Below are positions 52,160-61,273 of a DNA stretch of 64,000 nt, in pieces. The position numbers were made by a program, and so were the translations under genes. The notes beneath the pieces are model-generated. The model was not told the DNA's origin. It searched no databases and worked only from the letters and a program-made list of their open reading frames with translations. Numbering within the stretch: position 1 is the stretch's first letter; every line of letters starts with the position of its first letter. This stretch comes from Nocardia inohanensis NBRC 100128 (GTDB lineage: Bacteria > Actinomycetota > Actinomycetes > Mycobacteriales > Mycobacteriaceae), in the NCBI RefSeq assembly GCF_001612945.1, contig NZ_BDBK01000001.1, positions 1,054,001 through 1,118,000 of the forward strand, read 5' to 3'.

Positions 52160-53277
52160 CTCGGGACGGTGCGGCCGCCATGCAACGACTGTCCACTCGT
52201 CTGCGCCGCCTCGGCGCGCACACCGCCCTCGTCCTCGCGGTCACCGTGGGCGCGACGGGATGCGACTTCCAGCCGGCCGAGCTGACGGTGCCGGGAGCCG
52301 GTGTCGACGGACCGACCTATCACCTGACCATCGAGTTCGCGAACGTGCTCAATCTGCCGCCGGGGGCCAAGGTGTTCGCCGACGGCGTGCGCGTGGGTGA
52401 GCTGACCGGGCTGTCGCTGGTCGACCCGGTGCCGGCCACTTCCACGACGCCGGCCCGGCAGGGATACGTGGTGGCCGAGGTCGTGATTCGCTCGTCGGTG
52501 CGACTGCCGGAGGGGACGACCGCGGCACTGCGGCAGGAAACGCCCCTGGGGGACGTGCATATCGCGCTGCGGGTGCCACCGGACGGATCGGCGCGGGCAC
52601 TGGCGTCCGGGGCGCGAATCCCGTTGTCCCGGACCGAGGAATCGGTGCCGATCGAGGATATCTTCGCCGGACTCGCCACCTTCGTCGGCAGTGGCGCGGT
52701 GACGGACTTCCAGAGCATCGTCGCGAAACTGAATGCGATCCTGCCGGACGATCCGCGCGAGACCGCCCGGATCGCGGGGACCCTGGGCGCGGACATCTCC
52801 GATCTGGGCGATCACCTGAACTCGGTCGACGCCCTGCTCGACGGCATCGGGGCGACCGTGGATCAGGGTGTGCTGCGGAACGTTCCGATGCTCGACGAAC
52901 TGTTGAGCCCCTACGGTGCGCAGCACACCATCGATACGATCAATGCCGAGATCGGCATCATCTTCGTGCTCACCGCGCTGGGACCGGTCGCGCCGAGCGT
53001 GCGCTGGCTCGCGCCGCTGGTGCAGTCGCTCGACGGCACCGCGCGGGCCGTCGTTCCCATGCTGTTCGGCAGCCGTCCCCTCGATATCGGGTCACCGTCG
53101 AATCTGAAGCAGGTCGTGGATCTCGTTCAGAACAAGATCATTCCGTTCGTCGAGCGCGGTCCGAAGCTCGACGTCACGGGCGTGTCGACCGGCGCGCGGC
53201 AACCGGCCCGGCTCTCGCCCGCGGAACAGACGGACCGCATTGTCGACACCCTGCGCATGATCGGAGTGATCCGTTGA
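52156..53277 (+). CDS. mceE: Mce family lipoprotein, E position
   Basis: A 373-residue lipoprotein. The signal peptide ends in a lipobox, AVTVGATGC (Cys near residue 36), and the MCE domain is YHLTIEFANVLNLPPGAKVFADGVRVGELTGL. The E-position protein is the lipid-anchored subunit in all actinobacterial mce operons (LprK/LprN type). Long helices with VDALLDGIGATVDQGVLRNVPMLDELL follow. ATG 52156 overlaps mceD by 4 bp. Confidence 0.94.
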   Translation: MTRDGAAAMQRLSTRLRRLGAHTALVLAVTVGATGCDFQPAELTVPGAGVDGPTYHLTIEFANVLNLPPGAKVFADGVRVGELTGLSLVDPVPATSTTPARQGYVVAEVVIRSSVRLPEGTTAALRQETPLGDVHIALRVPPDGSARALASGARIPLSRTEESVPIEDIFAGLATFVGSGAVTDFQSIVAKLNAILPDDPRETARIAGTLGADISDLGDHLNSVDALLDGIGATVDQGVLRNVPMLDELLSPYGAQHTIDTINAEIGIIFVLTALGPVAPSVRWLAPLVQSLDGTARAVVPMLFGSRPLDIGSPSNLKQVVDLVQNKIIPFVERGPKLDVTGVSTGARQPARLSPAEQTDRIVDTLRMIGVIR

Positions 53278-54230
53278 ATCCACGTGCGGCAGTGTCGCTT
53301 TCGGCCATCCTCGCGGTGCTGGTCTGCGGTGTCGTCTACATGGCGTTCGGGGTGCTGCATTTCGATCCGCGGCGCACCTACATCACCGCCGAGATGCACC
53401 TGGACAACTCCGGTGGGCTCGGCGCGCACGCGCCGATCCTGCTCGCCGGGGTGCAGGTCGGCCGGACGGAATCGGTGACCAAGCAGGCCGGTGGCGTACT
53501 GGTGCGCCTCCGCATCGAAAGTCGCTATCGGATACCGCTTTCCAGCACCGTCCGCATCGAACAGCTGTCCGCGCTCGGGGAGCCGTACGTGCAGTTCACT
53601 CCGCCCACCGCCGCCGGTCCGTATCTGGCCGACGGGCAGGTCGTACCGGCGGAGCGCACTCGGATGCCGATGACCATCACCGAGCTGTCGGGCAAACTGG
53701 TGACCCTGCTGGAACAGCTGAAACCCGAGGTCATCGCGAACCTGGTCGGCACCTTCGACCGCGCCTTGGCCGATACCGATCCGGCGATGCAGACCCTGCA
53801 ACGGTCGACTTCGCTGCTGGCCGCCACCTTGCTCAGCCGCACCCAGACGATCCGGCAGCTCTTCAGCGATATGCAGGCCCTGGGCGGTGACATCGACTGG
53901 ATGGGGCCGGCGCTGGCCGCGGCCGGGCCGGAGTTCGGCGCCTTCGGCACCACACTCAACAAGATCGTCGAGAACGGTGCGGTGCTGGCCGAAAGCCGCC
54001 CGGTGTCTTCCTATTTCACCGGTGACGGACTGGTCCCCTTCCTTCGCGAGCTGACGACCTTCCTCGAGCGGATCGGCCCCACGGCCGCCCAGCTGAGCCC
54101 CGTCCTGGCGCCGATGGTGACCGATGCGATGAACCGGACGCCCGCCCTCGACATCAGCGCACTGATCAGCCAAGCGCTCCAAGGGGTCGACGCCGACGGC
54201 ACCCTCCGCTTCCGAATCACCGTCAAGTAG
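53274..54230 (+). CDS. mceF: Mce family protein, F position
   Basis: A 318-residue Mce subunit with anchor VSLSAILAVLVCGVVYMAFGVL. The MCE domain is YITAEMHLDNSGGLGAHAPILLAGVQVGRTESV and VRIEQLSALGEPYVQFTPP. The start is TTG 53274 overlapping the mceE TGA. It is short for MceF: the long disordered Pro-rich tail seen in several F subunits is absent. It closes the core operon. Confidence 0.92.
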   Translation: MNPRAAVSLSAILAVLVCGVVYMAFGVLHFDPRRTYITAEMHLDNSGGLGAHAPILLAGVQVGRTESVTKQAGGVLVRLRIESRYRIPLSSTVRIEQLSALGEPYVQFTPPTAAGPYLADGQVVPAERTRMPMTITELSGKLVTLLEQLKPEVIANLVGTFDRALADTDPAMQTLQRSTSLLAATLLSRTQTIRQLFSDMQALGGDIDWMGPALAAAGPEFGAFGTTLNKIVENGAVLAESRPVSSYFTGDGLVPFLRELTTFLERIGPTAAQLSPVLAPMVTDAMNRTPALDISALISQALQGVDADGTLRFRITVK

Positions 54231-54274
54231 GCCGGCCACGTGCAACGGCAATCCGTCCGGAAGAGAGACAGGAC

Positions 54275-54853
54275 ATGGCAATTCCCACCGACAATGTCAC
54301 CACCGACGCTGCCCCCGCCCCCGCCGCCCGTGCGGATCATCCGCGCAGCGTGTCGATCCGGCTGTCCACGGTCGGCACCGCGGCGCTGCTCGTCTCGACG
54401 GGCGTCCTCGGATTCCTGTATCGCTCGGCCGAATCCGATCTCGCCGAGTTCGATGCCCGTGCCGCCGACACCCGGCACGCGGAACAGGTCGCGTCGAACT
54501 ACGCGGTCGGCGCGTCCACCATCGACTACAAGGACACCAAGGGCTGGCTCACCCGGCTGAAGGATGGCACCACGCCGCAGCTCGCGGCCAAATTCGACGC
54601 CACGGGCGCACAGCTCGAGCAGATCCTGCTGCCGCTGCAATGGAGTTCCAAAGCCACACCGCTGTCGGCCTCGGTCCTGTCCGAATCCGGTGGCATCTAC
54701 AAGGTGAACGCCTATCTGAACGTGGTGTCGACCAGTGCGCAGACCCCGGACGGCGCGCAAACCACGGTGACCTACTCGCTCACCCTCGACCGCAATGCCG
54801 ACTGGAAGATCACCGACGTCGGTGGCTTGCAGAACGCACTCCCGGCCAAATAG
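54275..54853 (+). CDS. Mce-associated membrane protein (Mam)
   Basis: A 192-residue protein. One membrane segment (LSTVGTAALLVSTGVLGFLYR, residues ~30-50) precedes a periplasmic domain beginning SDLAEFDARAADTRHAEQVA and ending YSLTLDRNADWKITDVGGL, the Mam/VirB8-NTF2-like pattern. Mam proteins stabilise Mce complexes. It lies 44 bp after mceF on the same strand. Usually two Mam genes follow an mce operon; here there is only one. Confidence 0.88.
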   Translation: MAIPTDNVTTDAAPAPAARADHPRSVSIRLSTVGTAALLVSTGVLGFLYRSAESDLAEFDARAADTRHAEQVASNYAVGASTIDYKDTKGWLTRLKDGTTPQLAAKFDATGAQLEQILLPLQWSSKATPLSASVLSESGGIYKVNAYLNVVSTSAQTPDGAQTTVTYSLTLDRNADWKITDVGGLQNALPAK

Positions 54854-54860
54854 CCGGGCA

Positions 54861-54903
54861 TTGTTCTGGACTGCTGTCGGTGATACTGTCCAGACACATG
54901 TCC
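54861..54903 (+). promoter_or_regulatory. Leaderless promoter/operator of the cyp123 operon
   Basis: TTGTTC (-35, 54861-54866), 17 bp, TACTGT (-10, 54884-54889), 8 nt, ATGTCC (54898). TGTCCAGACACATGTCC spans the -10 and start. Spacing and sequence match the tetR1, tetR2 and cyp51 promoters. It lies directly after the Mam gene. Confidence 0.75.
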
Positions 54904-54930
54904 AGCCTATCGAATCCGAGGTGCGCGTGA
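54898..54930 (+). CDS. Leaderless 10-codon mini-ORF coupled to cyp123
   Basis: Peptide MSSLSNPRCA. It opens at the ATG inside the operator, 8 nt from the -10, and its TGA shares a base with the P450 ATG (TGATG). Same logic as the mini-ORF before cyp51. Confidence 0.5.
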   Translation: MSSLSNPRCA

Positions 54931-56134
54931 TGACTTCGGCCTCCCTGGAGCCCTTCACGTTCGATCCCTACGACTACGAATTTCACGATGATCCGTATCC
55001 GACCTACGAGCGGCTGCGCACCGTGGCTCCGCTGTACTACAACGCGGAACTGGACTTCTGGGCACTGTCCCGGCACGCCGACGTGATCGCCGGATTCCGT
55101 GACCACGTGCGCCTTTCCAGCGCCAACGGCGTCTCGCTCGACCCCGCGGCCTGGGGGCCGCACGCGCATCGCACCATGTCGTTCCTGGCCATGGACGATC
55201 CGCGCCACCTGCGCATGCGGCGGCTGGTGTTCAAGGGCTTCACCCCGCGCCGGGTCACCGAGATGGAAACGCGCATCCTGGAATTGACCCGTGAGCATCT
55301 CGAACCGGCGCTGGCTCGCGAATCCTTCGACTGGATCGAGGATTTCGCGGGGAAACTGCCCATGGACGTGATCTCGGAACTGATGGGCGTGCCGGTTCCC
55401 GATCGCGCCGAGATCCGCCGGCTGGCCGACCTGGTCGTGCACCGCGAGGACGGGGTGCTCGACGTGCCGCCGGGTGCGATCGACGCGTCGCTGCGGCTGA
55501 TCACCTATTACGCGGAGATGGTCGCCGCGCGTCGCGTCGCACCCACGCAGGACCTGACCTCCGCGCTGCTGGAGGCCGAGATCGATGGCGATCGGCTCAC
55601 CGACGAGGAAATCATCGGCTTCATGTTCCTGATGGTGGTCGCCGGCAACGAGACCACCACGAAACTGCTCGGCAACGCCCTGTACTGGGCGGGGCGCACG
55701 CCCGGCGAATACGCCAAGGTGGTCGCGGACCCGGAACTGGTGCCGGACTGGGTGGAGGAGACGCTGCGCTTCGACACCTCCAGCCAGATCGTGGCCCGCA
55801 GTGCCACCACCGATATCTCGATGCACGGCCGCACCATCCCGGCGGGCGCGAAAGTGTTGCTGCTCATGGGATCGGCCAATCGCGACTCCGATGTCTTCCC
55901 CGATGCCGACGTCTTCCGCATCGATCGCGCCGAGAAGGGGGCCCTCGCCAGTTTCGGTGCGGGCGTGCACTTCTGCCTCGGCGCGCACCTGGCGCGGCTC
56001 GAAGCCACCATCGCGCTGCGTGAATTCGCCGCTCGGGTACGCGATTACCGGCTCGAGGAGAGCGGCATCGTGCGAGTGCACTCGACCAATGTGCGCGGCT
56101 TCGCCGCGTTGCCCATCACCACGGAGGTAGCCTG

Positions 56135-56135
<1 letters not shown>
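54930..56135 (+). CDS. cyp123: Cytochrome P450, CYP123-like
   Basis: A 401-residue P450 that closely follows M. tuberculosis CYP123 as I recall it: FDPYDYEFHDDPYPTYERLR at the start, SMLAMDDP-like FLAMDDPRHLRMRRLV, KLPMDVISELMGVP, the I-helix MVVAGNETTTKLLGNALYWA, ExxR in EETLRFDTSSQIVAR, the heme loop FGAGVHFCLGAHLAR with Cys349, and the ending VRVHSTNVRGFAALP. The physiological substrate of CYP123 is unknown. It begins an operon with SDR, ferredoxin, SnoaL-like, unknown and acyl-CoA ligase genes. Confidence 0.92.
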
Positions 56136-57129
<994 letters not shown>

Positions 57130-57160
57130 CCACGGTCGCGCCGACGAAAGGATCACGAAC

Positions 57161-57712
57161 ATGGCTGATTTCGACCGGGCCGAACTCGACGAGATGGTGC
57201 GACGCTGGCTCCAGGCGAACAAGGACTGCGAAGCCGCCGGTGACTGGAAACCGCTGGCCGAGTTCTACACCGAGGACGCCACTTACGGCTGGAACTACGG
57301 GCCCACCCAGGAATTCATGGCGGTCGGGCGCGACGAGATCCGGGATATCGCCCTCGGTGTCGAGATGGACGGCCTCGAAGGATGGACGTACCCGTACCAG
57401 GACGTGGTCGTGGACGACCGCAGCGGCAATGTGATCGGATTGTGGAAGCAGGTCGCCGACGCGACCCGGGCCGACGGCAGCCACTACATCCCGCACGGCA
57501 TCGGCGGCAGCTGGTTCCGCTACGGTGGCGATTTCCAATGGTCGTGGCAGCGTGACTTCTTCGACTTCGGGAACGTCAGCGCGCTGTTCCTCGAAATGAT
57601 CACCGCCGATGCGTTGTCGCCCGGCATGAACAAGCGCATCCAGCGCGCCACCTCGGGGGAGAAACTGCCCGGCTGGTATCCGATCGGCACGGCGCCGGTG
57701 GTGCTGTGGTGA
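57161..57712 (+). CDS. SnoaL-like (NTF2-fold) protein
   Basis: A 183-residue protein of NTF2-like fold: MVRRWLQANKDCEAAGDWKPLAEFYTEDATYGWNYGPTQEFMAVGRDEIRDIAL, then GLWKQVADATRADGSHY and FRYGGDFQWSWQRDFFDFGN. The family includes ketosteroid-isomerase-like and hydratase-like enzymes with a hydrophobic cavity. ATG 57161 follows GAAAGGA; the frame start at 57119 lies inside the ferredoxin gene and is rejected. It may bind or isomerise the polycyclic substrate. Confidence 0.82.
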   Translation: MADFDRAELDEMVRRWLQANKDCEAAGDWKPLAEFYTEDATYGWNYGPTQEFMAVGRDEIRDIALGVEMDGLEGWTYPYQDVVVDDRSGNVIGLWKQVADATRADGSHYIPHGIGGSWFRYGGDFQWSWQRDFFDFGNVSALFLEMITADALSPGMNKRIQRATSGEKLPGWYPIGTAPVVLW

Positions 57713-58959
57713 CCGAATCGGCAAGTGCCTACGCCGAATCGACGCGTGCGCAGTTGGCGATCCTGGTGCCCGAACTGTTGTTGAGCGGGCATCTGATCGA
57801 TCGCTCCGGAATGGCGCACAGCATCGCCGCTTTCGGCCGCGGGGGCATGGCCGCCATCGCCATCGAGGAGTGGCAGGTGGCCAGCCCGGTGTACACCCGG
57901 CGCATGCAGCGGGCGCTCGGATTCACCGGCGACAGCGTCGAGACGATCTTCAAAGGGCTGCAACTCGATATCGGCGCACCGCCGCAGTTCATGGATTTCC
58001 GCTACCGGGTGACCGACCACGACCACGGCGAGTTCTGGCTCGATCACTGTGGGGCGCTGGCGGATGTGGAGCCGATGGGTGAGGAGTTCGTGCGGTCGAT
58101 GTGCCACGACATCGAAGACCCCACCTTCGATGCGACCGCGCTGGCCACCAATCCGCGCGCCCAGGTGCGGCCCATCCACCGGCCGCCGCGGGTGCCCGCT
58201 GACCGGCATCCGGTCTGCGCGTGGACGGTCGTCATCGACGACTCGCATATCCCGCCGCCGGTGCCGGACAACTTCGACACGGTCGCGGAATCCCGTGCCG
58301 CACAACTGGTGCTGGATCCGGTCGACGCGACCGACCCCGGTTATGCCGACTATTCCGGTCCGCTGCTCAGCGATCTGCGCTTCGGTGACTTCTCGCGGTC
58401 GGCGCTGATCCGCATGGCCGACGAGGTGTGTCTCCAGCACCATCTGCTCAGCCTCGGCTTCCTCATCGCGGTGCGGGCCCGTACCGATGCCGCCACCGCC
58501 GCGGACATCGGCCGCAAACAGTTCGCCGGGATCGCGGGACTGACCGCCGAACGGCTGCGCCTGGCGCTGGGACTCGGCACCGACGATGCCGCACTGGCTC
58601 GAGTGCTGCGGCTGCATCCGGCATGGAATCCGCTGGGTTACACCGGGGTTCGAGTGGACCACGCGCCGATCGGGGTGCGGGTGCGCCTCCCCAAGCAGAG
58701 CGGTGCGATGACCGATGGCGTGTGGCCGTCGCTGATCGACGCCACGCACCTGACGCCGCTCGAGGCCATGGCACGCGGGGTGAATCCACGCTACGTCGCC
58801 CACGTGGTCGCCGACACCGATGACGAACTCGCGGTGGGCTTCCTGCTGGCGGATCAGCCTTTCGCCGAAATGGGTGAGGTGGCGATCACCCGATTCAGCA
58901 CCGGATCCGACTTCCAATTCACCGACCGGGGCATTCCGCTTCCGCTGACCGTGGTCTGA
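57709..58959 (+). CDS. Conserved-looking protein of unknown function
   Basis: A 416-residue soluble protein that starts at GTG 57709 overlapping the SnoaL-like stop (GTGA). Visible features: an N-terminal helical part (LAILVPELLLSGHLIDRSGM), a Cys/His-containing middle (EFWLDHCGALADVEPMGEEFVRSMCHDIEDPTFD) and a C-terminal part with HAPIGVRVRLPKQSGAM and ATHLTPLEAMARGVNPRYVAHVVADTD. No family can be named with certainty. The gene lies in the middle of the operon between SnoaL and the ligase and has the same codon use, so it should be a pathway component. Confidence 0.8.
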   Translation: MTESASAYAESTRAQLAILVPELLLSGHLIDRSGMAHSIAAFGRGGMAAIAIEEWQVASPVYTRRMQRALGFTGDSVETIFKGLQLDIGAPPQFMDFRYRVTDHDHGEFWLDHCGALADVEPMGEEFVRSMCHDIEDPTFDATALATNPRAQVRPIHRPPRVPADRHPVCAWTVVIDDSHIPPPVPDNFDTVAESRAAQLVLDPVDATDPGYADYSGPLLSDLRFGDFSRSALIRMADEVCLQHHLLSLGFLIAVRARTDAATAADIGRKQFAGIAGLTAERLRLALGLGTDDAALARVLRLHPAWNPLGYTGVRVDHAPIGVRVRLPKQSGAMTDGVWPSLIDATHLTPLEAMARGVNPRYVAHVVADTDDELAVGFLLADQPFAEMGEVAITRFSTGSDFQFTDRGIPLPLTVV

Positions 58960-58985
58960 CCGCCTTCCCGAAAGATGAACTGCCC

Positions 58986-60605
58986 ATGGCGTGTAATTTC
59001 GCTGACCTGTTCGAGCACGCGGTCGACGCCGTGCCCGAACGCATCGCGCTGATCCACCGCGATCGGCAAATCACCTACCGCGAACTCGATATCCGAGCCA
59101 ATCGCCTTGCCCACCACCTGCTCTCGATCGGTGTCGGCCCCGGCGTCCACGTCGGCTTCCAGATGCACAACAGCATCGAGACGATGGAGACGCTGATCGC
59201 CTGCTTCAAAGTGCGGGCGGTCCCGATCAATATCAACTACCGCTACGGTGCCGAGGAACTCGCCTACCTCTACGACAACGCCGATGTCCACACCCTGGTG
59301 TTCCATCGCAGCTATACCGGCGCGGTCGAGCAGGCGCTGACCCGGTCGCCGCGGGTTCGCAATAGCATTGTGGTCGCGGACGACCTCGGCGGCGATCACC
59401 CCGAAACCACTGCGGCACAGTACGAAACGATCCTGTCGGACACCGTCACCAGACCGGTGGGGGAGCGCAGCGCCGACGACCTGTTCATCATGTACACCGG
59501 CGGCACCACGGGTCAGCCCAAGGGCGTCCTCTGGCGGCAGGAGGACATGTGGCGCGTCCTCGGCGGCGGCATCGACTTCTACACCGGAGAACCCGTCCCC
59601 GACGAGTACCAGCAGTCGCGTGTGGGCGCGCAGACCGAACCGAGCCGCTGGCTGATCCTGCCGCCGCTGATTCACGCCGCCGCCATGATGCCCACGTTCA
59701 ACGCGTTGTGGAGCGGCAATACCCTCGTCTACGAATCCCGGTTCGACCCGGCCGCCATCTGGGCGACGATCGAACGGGTCCGGCCCGCGGTCATGGTGAT
59801 CACTGGTGACGCCATGGCCCGCCCGCTGCTCGACGCCTATCTCGATACCCGCCCCGACGCGTCGTCGCTGCTGGTGATCGCCTCCGGTGCGGCACTGCTG
59901 TCGCAGACAATGAAGAACCAACTGCTCGAACACTTTCCGTCCGCGATCGTCTCCGACTCCATCGGATCCTCCGAAACCGGTTTCGGCGGCATCGGATTCG
60001 CGACCAAGGACGACGACCCCGGCCGCGGGCCGCGCGTGCAGACCGGCAGGGGAGCCGTCGTGGTCGACGAATCCGGCCGGCCGGTCGCCGCCGGTGAAGT
60101 CGGCTGGCTGGCCAAGCGGGGCTCGGTGCCCCTGGGCTACTACAAGGATGAGGAGAAGTCGCGGCGGTTGTTCAAAACCGTCGACGGTGCCCGGATGGTG
60201 GTGACCGACGACCGCGCGCGGGTCGAGAGCGACGGCTCGATCACCCTGATCGGCCGCGGCAATATGGTCATCAATACCGGTGGCGAGAAGGTGTTCGTCG
60301 AGGAGGTCGAGAGCGTCCTGAAAGCGCACTCCGCGGTATTCGACGCCGTGGTGATCGGTGTGCCGCACGAGCGCTGGGGCCAGCAGGTCGCGGCGGTCGT
60401 ATCGCTGTCGGACGGTGCCGAGCTCGATTTCGAATCGCTCACCACGCACGTCCGGGCGCATCTGGCCGGGTACAAGGTCCCGCGTTTGGTGTGGGTGAGT
60501 GAAACCGTGACCCGGTCACCCAGCGGCAAGCCCGACTACCGCTGGGCCAGGGAATGCGCCGGTGGTCGCGACCCCGACCATCGGGTGATGAACTCGGTCG
60601 GGTGA
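58986..60605 (+). CDS. Acyl-CoA synthetase, FadD19-like (steroid side-chain CoA ligase type)
   Basis: A 539-residue adenylating enzyme. The P-loop is MYTGGTTGQPKGVLWRQEDMWRVLGGGIDF, then DSIGSSETGFGG, GYYKDEEKSRRLFKT, GRGNMVINTGGEKVFVEEVE and the C-terminal Lys in SPSGKPDYRWA. The stretches GVLWRxEDMWRVLGGGIDF and SIGSSETGFGG are close to mycobacterial FadD19, which activates steroid C5/C8 side-chain acids (established knowledge). It is the acid-activating step expected after CYP125. No acyl-CoA dehydrogenase, hydratase or thiolase gene follows. Confidence 0.9.
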   Translation: MACNFADLFEHAVDAVPERIALIHRDRQITYRELDIRANRLAHHLLSIGVGPGVHVGFQMHNSIETMETLIACFKVRAVPININYRYGAEELAYLYDNADVHTLVFHRSYTGAVEQALTRSPRVRNSIVVADDLGGDHPETTAAQYETILSDTVTRPVGERSADDLFIMYTGGTTGQPKGVLWRQEDMWRVLGGGIDFYTGEPVPDEYQQSRVGAQTEPSRWLILPPLIHAAAMMPTFNALWSGNTLVYESRFDPAAIWATIERVRPAVMVITGDAMARPLLDAYLDTRPDASSLLVIASGAALLSQTMKNQLLEHFPSAIVSDSIGSSETGFGGIGFATKDDDPGRGPRVQTGRGAVVVDESGRPVAAGEVGWLAKRGSVPLGYYKDEEKSRRLFKTVDGARMVVTDDRARVESDGSITLIGRGNMVINTGGEKVFVEEVESVLKAHSAVFDAVVIGVPHERWGQQVAAVVSLSDGAELDFESLTTHVRAHLAGYKVPRLVWVSETVTRSPSGKPDYRWARECAGGRDPDHRVMNSVG

Positions 60606-60640
60606 TCCGATGACACGCCGCCGCGGCATCGCACCGGGAA

Positions 60641-60682
60641 TTGTTCCGGACAGCTGTCGGCAGTACATTCGGACATATGTCC
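60641..60682 (+). promoter_or_regulatory. Leaderless promoter/operator of tetR2
   Basis: TTGTTC (-35, 60641-60646), 17 bp, TACATT (-10, 60664-60669), 7 nt, ATG (60677). GGACATATGTCC is a perfect 12-bp palindrome (60671-60682) whose ATATGT contains the start codon; TTCCGGACA overlaps the -35 spacer. Confidence 0.78.
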
Positions 60683-61252
60683 ATACCTGCTACGAACAAT
60701 ATGGAAGCCACCCGCCGCCGCTTGACCGGCAAGCAAGCCGAGACGGTCGACCGGTTGACCAAGGCGGCGGTCACGGTATTGGGCCGTGAGGGTTTCGCGG
60801 GTACGACGATACGTTTGATCGCCGCCGAGGCCGGGATCGGTACGGCGACCGCGTACACCTACTTCTCCTCCAAAGAACACGTCATCGCCGAGGTGTACTG
60901 GCGTCGGTTGGCCGGTATGCCGCCGGTGGAACTGCCCGACGGGGATGCCGCGACCCGTGCCATCGCCGTATTGCGGCAGGCCGCCGTGCTGGTGGCGGAC
61001 GAACCGGCGCTGGCCGCCGCGATCGGCCAGGCCCTGCTCGGCGGCGATCCGGATGTCGCGCATCTGCGGCTGCGGATCGGCAGTGAACTCCGCTCCCGCC
61101 TGCTCGAGGCGGTCGGGCCGGAGAACGCCGAGAATCTGTCCTACCTCGAATTGCTGTACTACGGCGCGATGTTGCAGGCGGGCATGGGATACCTGCCCTA
61201 CGCGGAGGTGGCGGAGCAGCTGGAAGGCGGCACCCGCCGACTGCTGGCCTGA
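60677..61252 (+). CDS. TetR-family regulator, second paralogue
   Basis: A 191-residue TetR protein. Its HTH (REGFAGTTIRLIAAEAGIGTATAYTYFSSKEHVIAEVYWRRL) and the C-terminal signature (LSYLELLYYGAMLQAGMGYLPYAEVAEQL) are closely similar to the regulator at 37752. The arrangement resembles Rv0767c next to cyp123 in M. tuberculosis (from memory). ATG 60677 lies inside its own operator, so it is leaderless and autoregulated. It ends 21 bp before the convergent epimerase gene. Confidence 0.92.
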   Translation: MSIPATNNMEATRRRLTGKQAETVDRLTKAAVTVLGREGFAGTTIRLIAAEAGIGTATAYTYFSSKEHVIAEVYWRRLAGMPPVELPDGDAATRAIAVLRQAAVLVADEPALAAAIGQALLGGDPDVAHLRLRIGSELRSRLLEAVGPENAENLSYLELLYYGAMLQAGMGYLPYAEVAEQLEGGTRRLLA

Positions 61253-61273
61253 ACATCCGGCGGTGCTCGAACT

